A stretch of 64,000 bases of DNA, from positions 1 to 64,000 of the forward strand of contig JAGYJW010000031.1 of assembly GCA_018401435.1 (NCBI GenBank), written 5' to 3'. Of this stretch, positions 1-8,990 are shown one piece after another. Position 1 is the first letter of the stretch, and every line of letters starts with the position of its first letter. The notes under the pieces were generated by a model. That model was given only the letters and a program-made list of their open reading frames with translations. It searched no databases and was not told where the DNA came from. This stretch comes from Deltaproteobacteria bacterium (GTDB taxonomy: Bacteria; Myxococcota_A; UBA796; UBA2385). Position numbers and translations under genes: made by a program.

Positions 1-84
1 CCCTTCGATATCCTTGCGGAATCAATCGAAGAGGCCGGACGCAGTTCGGCCCCCGGAGAAGGCTCCGAGGGCCGATTTGATAGA

Positions 85-160
85 TGGCTCCGGCAACTGG
101 ACTCGAACCAGTGACCTAGCGGTTAACAGCCGCTTGCTCTACCGACTGAGCTATGCCGGA
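85..160 (-). tRNA. tRNA-Asn (anticodon GTT)
   Basis: The minus strand folds as a complete cloverleaf: acceptor TCCGGCA pairs with TGCCGGA, the D arm is GCTC/GAGC, the anticodon loop reads CTGTTAA with anticodon GTT, and the T loop is TTCGAGT. Discriminator G and an encoded CCA (positions 87-85) complete 76 nt. It is transcribed toward the window start, away from the acyltransferase-domain gene that follows on the same strand. Confidence 0.95.
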
Positions 161-194
161 AGACGGCAGCCTCCTAACCCCTCCCCCGCCCCCG

Positions 195-1064
195 TCAAGC
201 CCCCTCCGCTCGATCCGCCGCAGGCAGCGCGCTGGGATCGCCCAACCAGGCCGCGGGGTCGGCAAAGAGCCGCTTGAGGGTGCGGGTGAGGCGGGCGGCG
301 TGGGCGCCGTCCAGGATGCGGTGGTCGAAGGTGGCGTAGAGGGGGAGAATGCGCGCGGGAACGACCTCTCCGTCCTCGACGATGGCGGCGTCGTGGGCGG
401 CGCCCAGGGCCACGACCAGGGGGACGCCCGAGTAGCCGACCAGGGGGGCCCAGGCCTCGTCCAGGCCCAGGGCGCCGACATTGGTGAGCAGCAGGGACCC
501 GAAGGGGTCGCGGGCGACGCCCATGAAGCGCAGGTCGAGGTTGAGCTCGACGGAGAGCAGCTTGAGCAGCTGCACGAGGGGGCGCACGAGGGGCACGGGC
601 AGCCAGCGGAAGGTGTCGCGGCCCCTGGCCAGCTCTGCGTCGGTGCCGGCGCGCACCTTGGCGATGCGGAGGTCGATCTCGTCGAGGAGGGTGGCCAGGG
701 CCTTCTGGTCGGCGTCGTGCACGGTGACACCGGACAGGTCGAGCTGGCCGGTGATGGGGTCTTCCAAGGCGACGTGCACGAAGATGGAGACCTGCTGGCG
801 CAGGTGGATGCCGTTGAAGCGCAGGCGGGCGTTGACTTCGGGGTGCTCGGACAGGCACTGGGCCAGGGCCTTGAGCACGAGGGGCGTGAGGGTGATGCGG
901 CGGCCCGAGGCGGCGCGGGCGGCGGCCATCCAGGCCTCGATGGGCTCGGCGCGCAGGCGCAAGGTGCCGTAGACGCTGGGGTCGCTGGGATGGCCCCAGG
1001 TGCCCAGGGCTAGGCGGCGGGCGGGCGAGAGGGGCAGCAGGCCCCGCAAAGACACGTTGGCCAT
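195..1064 (-). CDS. Stand-alone 2-oxoacid dehydrogenase E2-type acyltransferase domain protein
   Basis: A 289-residue protein that corresponds to the catalytic core of dihydrolipoamide acyltransferases (chloramphenicol-acetyltransferase fold). The C-terminal active-site motif DHRILDG (about residue 250) is intact, preceded by the family-typical segment LTNVGALG. There is no lipoyl domain and no E1/E3-binding domain, so it is unlikely to serve a normal 2-oxoacid dehydrogenase complex; a CoA-dependent acyl transfer to another acceptor is inferred. It is the last gene of a minus-strand cluster beginning with a secreted zincin at 3401 and starts 8 bases after the stop of the preceding lipoprotein gene, so co-transcription is likely. 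The substrate is unknown. Confidence 0.75.
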   Translation of the reverse strand: MANVSLRGLLPLSPARRLALGTWGHPSDPSVYGTLRLRAEPIEAWMAAARAASGRRITLTPLVLKALAQCLSEHPEVNARLRFNGIHLRQQVSIFVHVALEDPITGQLDLSGVTVHDADQKALATLLDEIDLRIAKVRAGTDAELARGRDTFRWLPVPLVRPLVQLLKLLSVELNLDLRFMGVARDPFGSLLLTNVGALGLDEAWAPLVGYSGVPLVVALGAAHDAAIVEDGEVVPARILPLYATFDHRILDGAHAARLTRTLKRLFADPAAWLGDPSALPAADRAEGA

Positions 1065-1072
1065 GGGGCCTC

Positions 1073-1714
1073 TCAGCGGGGCTCGGGTGCAGACTCGGCG
1101 AGGGCCCGCAGCTCGGGACTGGCGCTCTTGAGCAGGCGCCGGCGGGCGCCGGCAGGGTCGGGGCCGCCGGATAGGGCGGCAGTGGCCAACTCAAGGGCCA
1201 GGGGGGTGTCTACAGAATCGAGCCTACCCAGGACGAGCATGCCGAAACCCTTGAGCTCGGGCCGGGTGACCCAACTCAGCAGCGTGCTGCGGGCGGCGTT
1301 GGCATGCCCCTCCACCAGGCATTCGGCGGCCCGCATGCCCACCCACGGGGGAGTGGTCACATTGGATGCGATCCAGATGAGGTCTGTGGCGGGGTCGGGG
1401 CTGAGGGCGCCCAGGTCGGCGCAGGGGGGGGCGCCGTCGTGGGGGGACAGGGCCTGCACCAGGGCGACCCGCTCGGGACTCGCGCCCTGGATGGCCGCGC
1501 CCTGAGTGGGTCCAGCTTCGATGCCTTCGGTGCTTTCGAGGGTGGCGGCCTTTGCGCCCCCGCTCGGAGGCGGCGCCTTGAGCAAGGCGGCGGGGCCGAC
1601 GAGGTCGGGGCGGGCCTCGGGCTGCAGCGCTGGGTTGGGGGGCGGGCCCTTGGGGCCGCAGGCGGCCAGCAGGAGGGCAGCCAGGGCAGGGATGCAGGCG
1701 CGGGTGCCCATCAT
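1073..1714 (-). CDS. Lipoprotein, paralogue of the adjacent secreted protein
   Basis: A 213-residue protein starting with a short hydrophobic signal and a lipobox (ALLLAACG), followed by a Pro/Ala-rich linker. The C-terminal half contains the segment TTPPWVGMRAAECLV followed by about 80 helical residues. The same layout occurs in the gene immediately upstream (QPPWVAVRAADCLL), so the two are tandem paralogues, one lipid-anchored and one apparently soluble. The ATG overlaps the upstream stop in an ATGA arrangement (1711-1714), indicating translational coupling. No known family is recognised; the conserved helical part could be a HEAT-like repeat region. Confidence 0.75.
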   Translation of the reverse strand: MMGTRACIPALAALLLAACGPKGPPPNPALQPEARPDLVGPAALLKAPPPSGGAKAATLESTEGIEAGPTQGAAIQGASPERVALVQALSPHDGAPPCADLGALSPDPATDLIWIASNVTTPPWVGMRAAECLVEGHANAARSTLLSWVTRPELKGFGMLVLGRLDSVDTPLALELATAALSGGPDPAGARRRLLKSASPELRALAESAPEPR

Positions 1715-2235
1715 CGGGCCAGGGCCTGCAGCTCGGCCGGCAGCGGGGGCAGCTGGTCCACCGGCAGGGCGGCGATGGCGCGGATCTCGGCGGTCTGTGC
1801 CTTGGCGATGCGCGGGGTGGCATCGGCCGCCAGGGCGCCGCGCCGGGCCGTCTGGGCCAGGTCGATGGCCATGGGACGCGGCAGGCTGTCCAGCTTGGCC
1901 AGGGCCAGCAGGGCGAGGCCGCGGCTGTCCTGGGCCACGACCCAGCGGCGGGCGGCGGCCTGGGTGCCGAGGGGGTCGAGCTGCAGCAGGCAGTCCGCGG
2001 CACGCACCGCCACCCAGGGGGGCTGGACGGCCTGTTCCACGAGGAACATCAGGTCGGCGTGCAGGTCGGCGTCCACCGGCCCCAGGCTGCTGCAGGCCGG
2101 GCCGGCATCGCGGGCAGAGAAGGCGTCGTAGAGGGCCTGCTGTCGGGCCGATGGAGCGGGGTCGGCCCCCGCCGGCGCCGCCAGGGCCGGGGTCGCGCCC
2201 ACCAGGGCGAGGGTCAGGGCGAGGGGGGCACGCAT
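1711..2235 (-). CDS. Secreted protein, paralogue of the following lipoprotein
   Basis: The ATG at 2235 was chosen because it has a good ribosome site (GGAG, 6 nt upstream) and gives a clean cleavable signal peptide (MRAPLALTLALVGATPALAA). An in-frame GTG at 2265 overlapping the upstream stop is the alternative. The 174-residue product has two conserved Cys-containing segments (ACSSLG and RAADCLL) matching those of the lipoprotein encoded just downstream (PPCADLG and RAAECLV), suggesting a shared disulfide. Function is unknown. It lies between a secreted zincin gene and its paralogue, so a role in protease control or substrate binding is conceivable but only inferred from position. Confidence 0.72.
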   Translation of the reverse strand: MRAPLALTLALVGATPALAAPAGADPAPSARQQALYDAFSARDAGPACSSLGPVDADLHADLMFLVEQAVQPPWVAVRAADCLLQLDPLGTQAAARRWVVAQDSRGLALLALAKLDSLPRPMAIDLAQTARRGALAADATPRIAKAQTAEIRAIAALPVDQLPPLPAELQALAR

Positions 2236-2261
2236 GAAGGCTCCGAGGTTGAATTGCGGCA

Positions 2262-3401
2262 TCACAGGGTGCCCGTATAGCGTTGGGCCACGCCGATCTG
2301 GCCGTCGCTGAGCACATCCTGGGGGGTGCAGTCGTTCCAGCCGCAGACCGGGTAGGGGAACATCAGGTTGTCGCCCAGGTCGCCCTCGCAGGCGCCACGG
2401 GCCTGGCAGCGGGGGGTGTCGTCCAATGCGTCCCAGGCCCCCCAGCCGTCCTCGACGGGGTGGAAGAGGCCGGCGTAGTGGCCGACCTCATGGGCCAGCG
2501 TCTCGCCATAGAGCCGGATGTCGTCATCGGAGAAGCGGCCGTCGCCGCCGGCGTTGGCCAACCAGGAGATGACGACGGTGCCCCGGCCGCTCTCGACCAG
2601 GGGGCCGGGGATGCCGCCGGCGATGCCATAGGCGTCCAAGGACCCGTCGATGGTCTCGCCCACCAGCACCATCAGGTCGCCGTCGGTGCCCTGGGCGCTG
2701 GCCTCGTAGACGGTGTTGCTGAGGCCGTCCAGGCTGGGCAGGTCGCCGTCGATATCCGAGCCTTCGGTGCTCAGGACCAACTCCAAGCCATAGGCGGCCC
2801 AGACCTCGCGCCAGCGCTCGATGGCGGCCTCGGTGCCACGCACGACCTCTTCGTCCTGGTCCAAGTCTTCGGCGTAGACCAGCCGCACGGTGACGGAGCC
2901 GGCGTCGATGCCACCTGGATCGGTGCGGGTCTGGATGACGACCTCCAGGCCCTGGTTGGCCATATAGTTGCCATTGTCGTCGGTGACGGCGACCTCGACC
3001 TGCCAGCTGCCCGAAGACAGGGGCCCGTCTTCTACCCGAACCGGCCAACTCAACATGCTGTCGGCGGCCTCGGGATAGACGGCGCCGGTGAGGCTATACT
3101 CGTCGTACCACTGGTCCCAACTCAAGACCATCGCGCCGTCGGGGCTGTAGATGGCCTCGGTGGTGGGGTAGGCGGCGCCGCTGGTGGCCCGCAAATACAC
3201 GCCAAAGCTGGTCTCGTCGTCGGCCAGCGGCACCTCCAGGGTGGCGATGCCATTGGACCCGGTGCTGGTGGAGAGGCGGCGGGTGGTGAGGGCGCCATCG
3301 GACACCACATCGACCTTCTGCTTCTTGCCGGAGGCTTCGACGCATGCCACCGAGACCAGCAGCGCCAGCAGGGGCAAGGAGGGGCGGAGCTGGCTCTTCA
3401 T
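2262..3401 (-). CDS. Secreted zinc metalloprotease (pappalysin/M43-like lipoprotein)
   Basis: A 379-residue predicted lipoprotein (signal ending ALLVSVACVEAS). The C-terminal third carries the metzincin zinc site HEVGHYAGLFHPVE, matching the HExxHxxGxxHxxE pattern typical of M43 pappalysins, and a plausible Met-turn (NLMFPYP) about 35 residues further on. Four Cys residues around the catalytic segment (CQARGAC, CGWNDC) probably form disulfides. The N-terminal 200 residues look like an Ig/beta-sandwich-type region. It begins a minus-strand cluster with two small paralogous secreted proteins and an acyltransferase-domain protein. Protease activity is strongly supported by the motif; the substrate is unknown. 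Confidence 0.88.
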   Translation of the reverse strand: MKSQLRPSLPLLALLVSVACVEASGKKQKVDVVSDGALTTRRLSTSTGSNGIATLEVPLADDETSFGVYLRATSGAAYPTTEAIYSPDGAMVLSWDQWYDEYSLTGAVYPEAADSMLSWPVRVEDGPLSSGSWQVEVAVTDDNGNYMANQGLEVVIQTRTDPGGIDAGSVTVRLVYAEDLDQDEEVVRGTEAAIERWREVWAAYGLELVLSTEGSDIDGDLPSLDGLSNTVYEASAQGTDGDLMVLVGETIDGSLDAYGIAGGIPGPLVESGRGTVVISWLANAGGDGRFSDDDIRLYGETLAHEVGHYAGLFHPVEDGWGAWDALDDTPRCQARGACEGDLGDNLMFPYPVCGWNDCTPQDVLSDGQIGVAQRYTGTL

Positions 3402-3455
3402 CGGACTTCCGGGGCAGATTGGGGAATGCGGGCGGCCGGGCGTGCGCCTCTCAGC

Positions 3456-4316
3456 CTAACCCAACCCCCCAGGGGCCGAGGGGCTGCCCTGCGGGCTCGG
3501 GGACAGGGCGCCGTAGCGGTTGAAGCGGCCATCGCGCAAGAAGCCGACCAGCACCATGCCGGCGGCGTCGGCCAGCTGCACGGCCAGCGAGGAGGGCGCG
3601 CCCACGGCGGCGACGACCGGTATGCGGGCGAGCAGGGCCTTCTGCACGATCTCGAAGCCGGCGCGACCGCTCAGCATCAGCACCCGGTCGTCGATGGGGA
3701 AGCGGTCGGCCCGCAGGCGGTGGCCCACCACCTTGTCCACGGCGTTGTGTCGGCCGATATCCTCTGCGAGCACGTCCAAGTCACCATTCTCGTCGAATAG
3801 CGCCGCCGCGTGCAGGCCCCCGGTGTCGTCAAAGACGGCCTGGGCGGCGCGCAGGCGACCGGGCAGGGACAGCAGCAGGTCGGGGCTGGGCTCCATGCGG
3901 CGGCTGAGGGGGGGCGCATGGCTGAAGATTCGGTCGATGGTGGCCTTTCCGCAGATGCCGCAGGAGGAGCTGGCGAAGAGCTCCCGCTGGGCGGCGCGCT
4001 GTCGGGCCAGGGGCACGCCGGCGGCCAGCACGCAGTCCACGGTATTGCCCCGAGGGTCGCCCGGATCATCGACATGGGCCAGGGCGACCAGGTCGTCGGG
4101 GCCATCGATGATGCCCTCGGTGGCCAGGAATCCCGCCACCAGGTCCAGGTCGTCGCCCGGCGTGCGCATGGTCACGGCGATGGGACGGCCGCCGATGCGG
4201 ATCTCCAGGGGCTCTTCGACGGCGACCCGGTCCAGGTCCTCGGCCAGCCAGCCACCCGCGTGTCTGCGCCTTGCGACGGGCTGCTGACGCAGGGGCGCGG
4301 GGCGGTCGGGGCTCAA
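3456..4316 (-). CDS. fdhD: FdhD sulfurtransferase for formate-dehydrogenase-type enzymes
   Basis: FdhD transfers sulfur from a cysteine desulfurase to the bis-MGD cofactor of formate-dehydrogenase-type enzymes. The protein contains the sulfur-carrying loop CGICGK (about residue 150), the family segment EDIGRHNAVDKV and the C-terminal block PVVAAVGAPSSLAVQLA. The start is uncertain: a TTG at 4316 gives 286 residues, close to the usual length, and lies just past the stop of the oxidoreductase gene (4321). An in-frame ATG further upstream would overlap that gene by up to 110 bases. The linkage to a YdeP/FdhF-type oxidoreductase supports the assignment: FdhD would mature the partner enzyme. Confidence 0.9.
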   Translation of the reverse strand: MSPDRPAPLRQQPVARRRHAGGWLAEDLDRVAVEEPLEIRIGGRPIAVTMRTPGDDLDLVAGFLATEGIIDGPDDLVALAHVDDPGDPRGNTVDCVLAAGVPLARQRAAQRELFASSSCGICGKATIDRIFSHAPPLSRRMEPSPDLLLSLPGRLRAAQAVFDDTGGLHAAALFDENGDLDVLAEDIGRHNAVDKVVGHRLRADRFPIDDRVLMLSGRAGFEIVQKALLARIPVVAAVGAPSSLAVQLADAAGMVLVGFLRDGRFNRYGALSPSPQGSPSAPGGLG

Positions 4317-4320
4317 GCCC

Positions 4321-6612
4321 TCACGCCGGCTCGATGCGCACGATGGCGTTGTAGTCGGGCTCCAAGGACCGCGGGTCCCAGCGCCGGCTGATGACACCAT
4401 TGCACTCGGGCCAATAGGCCTGCACCACACCCGGCTTGATGCGCATGGGCTTGACCTGGGCGATCCAGACGCCGTGGTCGCTGGTCACCTTGATGCGTTG
4501 GCCCGCAGACAGCCCGAGTCTGCGGATATCTTCTTCGTTCATCAGCAGGTCGTCCCGGCCACCCCCACCCTGAAGCTGGTCGATGTCCTTGATGATCATG
4601 CTGTTGAATTGCTTGCCGCGCCGGGTGGTCAGGTAGAAGTGCCCCTCGGGTACGGCCACATCGGGCAGGTCCAGCGGGGTGAAGCGGGCGCGGCCGCCTT
4701 GCACCCCCGAAAAGTCACCGTCTTTGCACAGCAGCGGGCCACCCCACTGAAACCAGTCGCCGGCCTTGCGCAGGTTCTTGATGCCCTTGTAGACCGGCAT
4801 GGTGCGGTCGATCTCTTCGCGGATCTCGCTGGCGTCGGTCCAACCCAGCTCTTTGTCCAGGTGGGGGAAGATGCGCCGGGCCAGCAGGGTGGGGATCTCG
4901 TATTCGGGCTTGCTCTCACCCACCTTGGGGTGGCCGGGGATCTCGGGGCTGAAGCGCACGCGGCGCTCGGTGGAGGTGGAGGTGCCGCCGCCGCGCTGCT
5001 CGTAGCGGGTCTGGGCGGGCAGCAGCACCAGCAGGCGGCCGGGATCCAGCAGCATCGACGTGTTGATGACGATGTCCTGGTGGACCCGCACCTTCACCTT
5101 GGAGAAGGCGTCGCGCACATAGGGCGGGTCGGGCATGGTGCCCAGCAGGTTGCCGCCCATATTGTAGAGCAGGTCGAAGTCGCCGTTGCAGGCGGCCTCC
5201 AACATGGGGCCGGTGGTGTGGCCGGGCCAGGTGGGCACGGGCAGGCCGCCCCACAAGGCGCTCATCTCGGCCGCCGTCTCTTCGTTCAGGGTGCGCCCGC
5301 CCGGCAGCTTATTCGGCGAAACGCCGCACTCGCCGCCCCCCTGCACGCCGCTGTGGCCGCGGATCGGCATGATGCCGCACTTCTCCTTGCCGATCATGCC
5401 GCGGGACAGGTGAAGATTCACGACCGCTTCGATGTTTTCGACACCGAATCGGTGCTGGGTGAGGCCCATGCTGTAGACAGTCACGGCGGTGCGGGCGCGG
5501 GCGTAGAGTTCGGCCACCCACTCGATGTCGCGCTTGTGAACGCCGCTCACGCTGCAGAGGGTCTCCCAGGACTGGCTGTCCAGTTTGGCTTTGACATCGT
5601 CAAAGTCGATGGTGTGGGCGGCGATCCAGTCCGCATCGTGGCCGCCGCGCTCGATCAGGGACTTCAGCACGCCGTTGAGGAAGGCGACGTCGCCGCCGGC
5701 GTTGACTTGGATGAAGTCGTCCATGATCCGGGTGCCAAAGACCGCGGACTTGGGGGCGCTGGGCACCCAGTAGCGTTCCAGGCCCTGTTCCAGGGTGGTA
5801 TTGACCACCACCACGCGGGTGCCCTGCTTCTTGGCCTCCACCAGGTATTTCATGGTGACGGGCTGGTTGTTGCTGAGGTTGGTGCCAATCAGCAGCAGCA
5901 GGTCCGTTCCGATGAGGTCCGAGAGCGAGCAGGTGGGGGCGCCCACGCCGATGGTGCTGGACAACGCAGACACGGTGGCGGCGTGGCACAGACGCGCGCA
6001 GAGGTCCACGTGGTTGGTGCCCATCAGGCGCGCGGTCTTGTTGAAGGCGTAATAGGCCTCGTTGGTGATGCCCTTGCTGCTGGCAAAGAAGGCCATGCGG
6101 TGGGGATCGGGATCGGGACCCAGCTCATCGGCGATGGCCGAGAGGGCCTCGTCCCAGCTGACGCGGGTGAAGCCGCGGTCCCCGGGCCGGTACACAAAGG
6201 GGTAGGGTAGCCGTCCCAGCTCCTGCAGCTCCCGATTCGACATGCCGCGCAGGCGCTCCATATCCAGCAGGTCGGCGGGGGCGAAGGCCGGGCGGGTGTT
6301 GTTGCGCAGCAGCTTCAGGCGCGAAGTGCACAGGTGGATGCCGTCAATGACATCGTCGCGCAGGCCCCGCGGGCCCAGGCTGCAGCCGTCGCAGACACCC
6401 TGGGTGAGGATATTCCAGGCATAGGGGAGGCTGTCGCGGTTCTCCCACATGACCTCCACCATCTCCAGCATGTGGTGCGGCTTCTCCTCACCCAGGCCGA
6501 AGGGGGCCAGCGAGGCGATGCGGTCGCTTCCGGGCACCGGCGCGGCCCGATGGGTCAGGGCGCCGTCCTGCTGGGGGCCGGAGGGGAGATCTCGCTCGTT
6601 GGAACCGGCCAT
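4321..6612 (-). CDS. FdhF/YdeP-family molybdopterin oxidoreductase
   Basis: A 763-residue molybdopterin-guanine-dinucleotide enzyme of the formate dehydrogenase H / YdeP group. An N-terminal Cys region (GVCDGCSLGP and a later Cys about 15 residues on) could hold an Fe-S cluster. The central segment DLCARLCHAATVSAL provides the likely Mo-coordinating Cys. The molybdopterin-binding parts (LLLIGTNLSNNQPV, MPIRGHSGVQGGGECG, LYNMGGNLLGT) and the C-terminal dinucleotide-binding domain are present. No signal peptide or Tat motif is seen, so it is probably cytoplasmic. fdhD follows directly, as expected for a gene pair. YdeP relatives are linked to acid resistance and often have unproven substrates, so formate oxidation should not be assumed. 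Confidence 0.87.
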   Translation of the reverse strand: MAGSNERDLPSGPQQDGALTHRAAPVPGSDRIASLAPFGLGEEKPHHMLEMVEVMWENRDSLPYAWNILTQGVCDGCSLGPRGLRDDVIDGIHLCTSRLKLLRNNTRPAFAPADLLDMERLRGMSNRELQELGRLPYPFVYRPGDRGFTRVSWDEALSAIADELGPDPDPHRMAFFASSKGITNEAYYAFNKTARLMGTNHVDLCARLCHAATVSALSSTIGVGAPTCSLSDLIGTDLLLLIGTNLSNNQPVTMKYLVEAKKQGTRVVVVNTTLEQGLERYWVPSAPKSAVFGTRIMDDFIQVNAGGDVAFLNGVLKSLIERGGHDADWIAAHTIDFDDVKAKLDSQSWETLCSVSGVHKRDIEWVAELYARARTAVTVYSMGLTQHRFGVENIEAVVNLHLSRGMIGKEKCGIMPIRGHSGVQGGGECGVSPNKLPGGRTLNEETAAEMSALWGGLPVPTWPGHTTGPMLEAACNGDFDLLYNMGGNLLGTMPDPPYVRDAFSKVKVRVHQDIVINTSMLLDPGRLLVLLPAQTRYEQRGGGTSTSTERRVRFSPEIPGHPKVGESKPEYEIPTLLARRIFPHLDKELGWTDASEIREEIDRTMPVYKGIKNLRKAGDWFQWGGPLLCKDGDFSGVQGGRARFTPLDLPDVAVPEGHFYLTTRRGKQFNSMIIKDIDQLQGGGGRDDLLMNEEDIRRLGLSAGQRIKVTSDHGVWIAQVKPMRIKPGVVQAYWPECNGVISRRWDPRSLEPDYNAIVRIEPA

Positions 6613-6660
6613 GCTGTCCTCGTGTTGGATTGGGGGGGCCCGGCGCGCCGGGCCCGCGCC

Positions 6661-7365
6661 TCAATTCTCGTCGGCCTGCCAGTCAGCATCATCCAGAACC
6701 CACACATCGGATTCGCCAGCGGCCTTGAAGGCGGTGGTTCCGTAGCTGGCGCCAATCCAGTAGTCCCCCAGGAAGGGGGCGCTCGCGCCGTCGGCCGAGA
6801 TCGTGATGTGTACGCACTGGTCCCAGACGCCGCTCCAGTTGTTGGGGCAGTCCGTGCGCGTGTCTTCAAACTTGCCGACGAAGCTGAAGCCACCCGTGGT
6901 GGTCTCGACCTCGTCGCCCACATTCATCTTGTAGGCGGCGGCCTGGATGGGGGGGTCGTAGGTGGTCTCGACCCCCGTCGTGAGGTCGGCCCAACCGTAG
7001 ATGCGCAGGCCCTTGCTGTTGTCGCTGGACCACTTGACGCTGTAGACCGGCGTGGAGGAGCCGTCGGCGGATTCCCGGTAGGTGTTGAGGGTCACGATCT
7101 CGACGCTGCCCTGCTTCTGCACCTCGGGAAATTTCTCGGTGCGCAGCAGGCCCTCGGCCGGGGCGGTGCAGCCGGTGGCGTCGTAGAAGCTGTAGACCTC
7201 GGTGTTGACCGGCGTGCCCGTGTCATAGGCCGCACACTGGCGGTGCTCCCACCACCGCTGGCCATCCAGCGGGAAGTACTCTGCGATGGGCTCTCCGTCG
7301 TAGTTGAAGGAGGAGCCGGAGCAGGCGGCGAGCATCAAGAAGGCGAGGGCGGGGGCGGAACGCAT
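6661..7365 (-). CDS. Lipoprotein of unknown function
   Basis: A 234-residue protein. The ATG at 7365 has a GGAG site 5 nt upstream and opens a lipoprotein signal (LAFLMLAACSGSS). The mature part begins with a short segment ending in YFPLDGQRWWEHR, a pattern common in secreted proteins that carry a flexible N-terminus followed by a beta-rich domain. Two Cys pairs are likely (CAAY/TGC and DCPNNW/DQC). It sits 48 bases downstream of the oxidoreductase start in the opposite reading direction of glpK, with which it shares a short divergent promoter region. No known family is recognised. Confidence 0.72.
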   Translation of the reverse strand: MRSAPALAFLMLAACSGSSFNYDGEPIAEYFPLDGQRWWEHRQCAAYDTGTPVNTEVYSFYDATGCTAPAEGLLRTEKFPEVQKQGSVEIVTLNTYRESADGSSTPVYSVKWSSDNSKGLRIYGWADLTTGVETTYDPPIQAAAYKMNVGDEVETTTGGFSFVGKFEDTRTDCPNNWSGVWDQCVHITISADGASAPFLGDYWIGASYGTTAFKAAGESDVWVLDDADWQADEN

Positions 7366-7504
7366 CGGGTCTCCGGTTCGGGCGGCAGGCCGCCCTTTCA
7401 TCCGTGCAGGACGGTCGACGGTAGCACGCAGGTCGGCCGCTGGCATCCTTCCCCGCGGCGACGCGATAGACGGCTCGCCCCCCTCAAAGCAGAACGGAGC
7501 AACC

Positions 7505-8989
7505 ATGGGAGCCACCGACGCCATCCTCGCCATCGACCAGGGCACCACGGGCACGACCGCCCTGCTGCTGGACCGCGACGTGCGCGTCCTGGCCTCCTTC
7601 AACGTCGAGTTTCCCAACCACTACCCAAGCCCGGGGCGGGTGGAGCACGACGTCGAGGAGATCTGGACCAGCGTGCAGGCCGCCGTGGCGGGGGCCTTGG
7701 CCGCCGTCGGGGGTCTGGACGCCGTGAACTTGCGCGGGGTGGGCATCACCAACCAGCGTGAGACCTGTGTGTTCTGGGATCGCCGCAGCGGCAAGGCCAT
7801 CCACCGCGCCCTGGTCTGGCAGGATCGCCGCACGGCCGACCGCTGCGCGGCCTTGCGGGCGGCGGGCTCCGAGGACCTCGTGCGCGCCAAGACGGGCCTC
7901 GTGCTCGACCCCTACTTCTCGGCCACCAAGGCGCGCTGGCTGCTTGACAATGTGCCTGGGGCGCGCATTGCCGCCGATGCGGGCGAGCTTTGCTTCGGCA
8001 CCATGGACAGCTACCTCGCCTGGCGTCTGTGCGGCGTACACGCCACCGACCCCAGCAATGCCAGCCGCACCCTGCTCTTCGATCTGCACCAGCAGGGCTG
8101 GGATGACGCCCTGCTCGACCTCTTCGGTGTTCCCCGTGGAACCCTCCCCCAGATTCGGGAGAACGACGCCGTGCTGGGCCACACCCTGGGCCTGGGCTTT
8201 CTGCCCGACGGCATCCCGGTGGGCGGCATGGCGGGCGACCAGCAGGCGGCCCTCTTCGGCCAGGCCTGCTTCCAGCCCGGCATGGCCAAGTGCACCTATG
8301 GCACTGGCGCCTTCGTCTTGATGAATTCGGGCACCTGGCCGGTGACCAGCCACAACCGGCTGCTCACCACGGTGGCCTGGAAGCTGCGGGGCCAGGACGC
8401 CACCTTTGCCCTGGAAGGCAGCGCCTTTATCGCCGGGGCGGCGGTGCAGTGGCTGCGGGACGGCCTGGGCATCATCCAGAGCGCCGCCGAGATCGAGGCC
8501 CTGGCGGCGTCGGTGCCCGATTCGGGCGGCGTGGTCTTTGTTCCCGCGCTGGCCGGCCTGGGGGCGCCCCACTGGCGGCCCGACGCTCGGGGCCTGCTGT
8601 CGGGCATCACCGGCGGCAGCACCCGGGCCCACATCTGCCGGGCCGTGCTGGAGGGCGTGGCCCTGCAAATCGGCGACATCCTCAAAGCCATGGACCAGGA
8701 CGCCGGCGTGCCCCTCAAGGAGCTTCGGGTGGATGGGGGCGCCGCCCGCAACGACCTGCTCATGCAGTTCCAGGCCGACATTCTGGACGTCACCTGCGTG
8801 CGGCCCACGGTGCTCGAGACCACGGCCCTGGGTGCGGCCTTCTTGTCGGGGCTGGCCACGGGCTTCTGGAAGGACACGGCGGCCATCAAGGCGGCCTGGG
8901 TCGAAGATCGGCGCTACGCTTCCACCATGGACGAGGCAACCCGGGCCGGGCACCAGGCGGCCTGGGCTCGGGCGGTCGAGCGCGCCTGA
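7505..8989 (+). CDS. glpK: Glycerol kinase
   Basis: Phosphorylates glycerol with ATP to sn-glycerol 3-phosphate in the cytoplasm. The 494-residue protein has full FGGY-kinase architecture: N-terminal phosphate loop AIDQGTTGTTALL, the glycerol-binding region GITNQRETCVFWD, the actin-fold segment YGTGAFVLMNSG, the FGGY signature region around GLGAPHWRPDARG and the C-terminal GGAARNDLLMQFQADIL. Length matches the family. The ATG at 7505 is preceded by GGAG at a spacing of 5. No glpF or glpD neighbour is present in the window. Confidence 0.97.
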   Translation: MGATDAILAIDQGTTGTTALLLDRDVRVLASFNVEFPNHYPSPGRVEHDVEEIWTSVQAAVAGALAAVGGLDAVNLRGVGITNQRETCVFWDRRSGKAIHRALVWQDRRTADRCAALRAAGSEDLVRAKTGLVLDPYFSATKARWLLDNVPGARIAADAGELCFGTMDSYLAWRLCGVHATDPSNASRTLLFDLHQQGWDDALLDLFGVPRGTLPQIRENDAVLGHTLGLGFLPDGIPVGGMAGDQQAALFGQACFQPGMAKCTYGTGAFVLMNSGTWPVTSHNRLLTTVAWKLRGQDATFALEGSAFIAGAAVQWLRDGLGIIQSAAEIEALAASVPDSGGVVFVPALAGLGAPHWRPDARGLLSGITGGSTRAHICRAVLEGVALQIGDILKAMDQDAGVPLKELRVDGGAARNDLLMQFQADILDVTCVRPTVLETTALGAAFLSGLATGFWKDTAAIKAAWVEDRRYASTMDEATRAGHQAAWARAVERA

Positions 8990-8990
8990 G

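Noticed and set aside
8129-8144. Palindrome GTTCCCCGTGGAAC resembling the hairpin at 52291
   Set aside because: It lies inside glpK, encoding part of a conserved loop (GVPRGTLP); the similarity is coincidental and it has no regulatory context.
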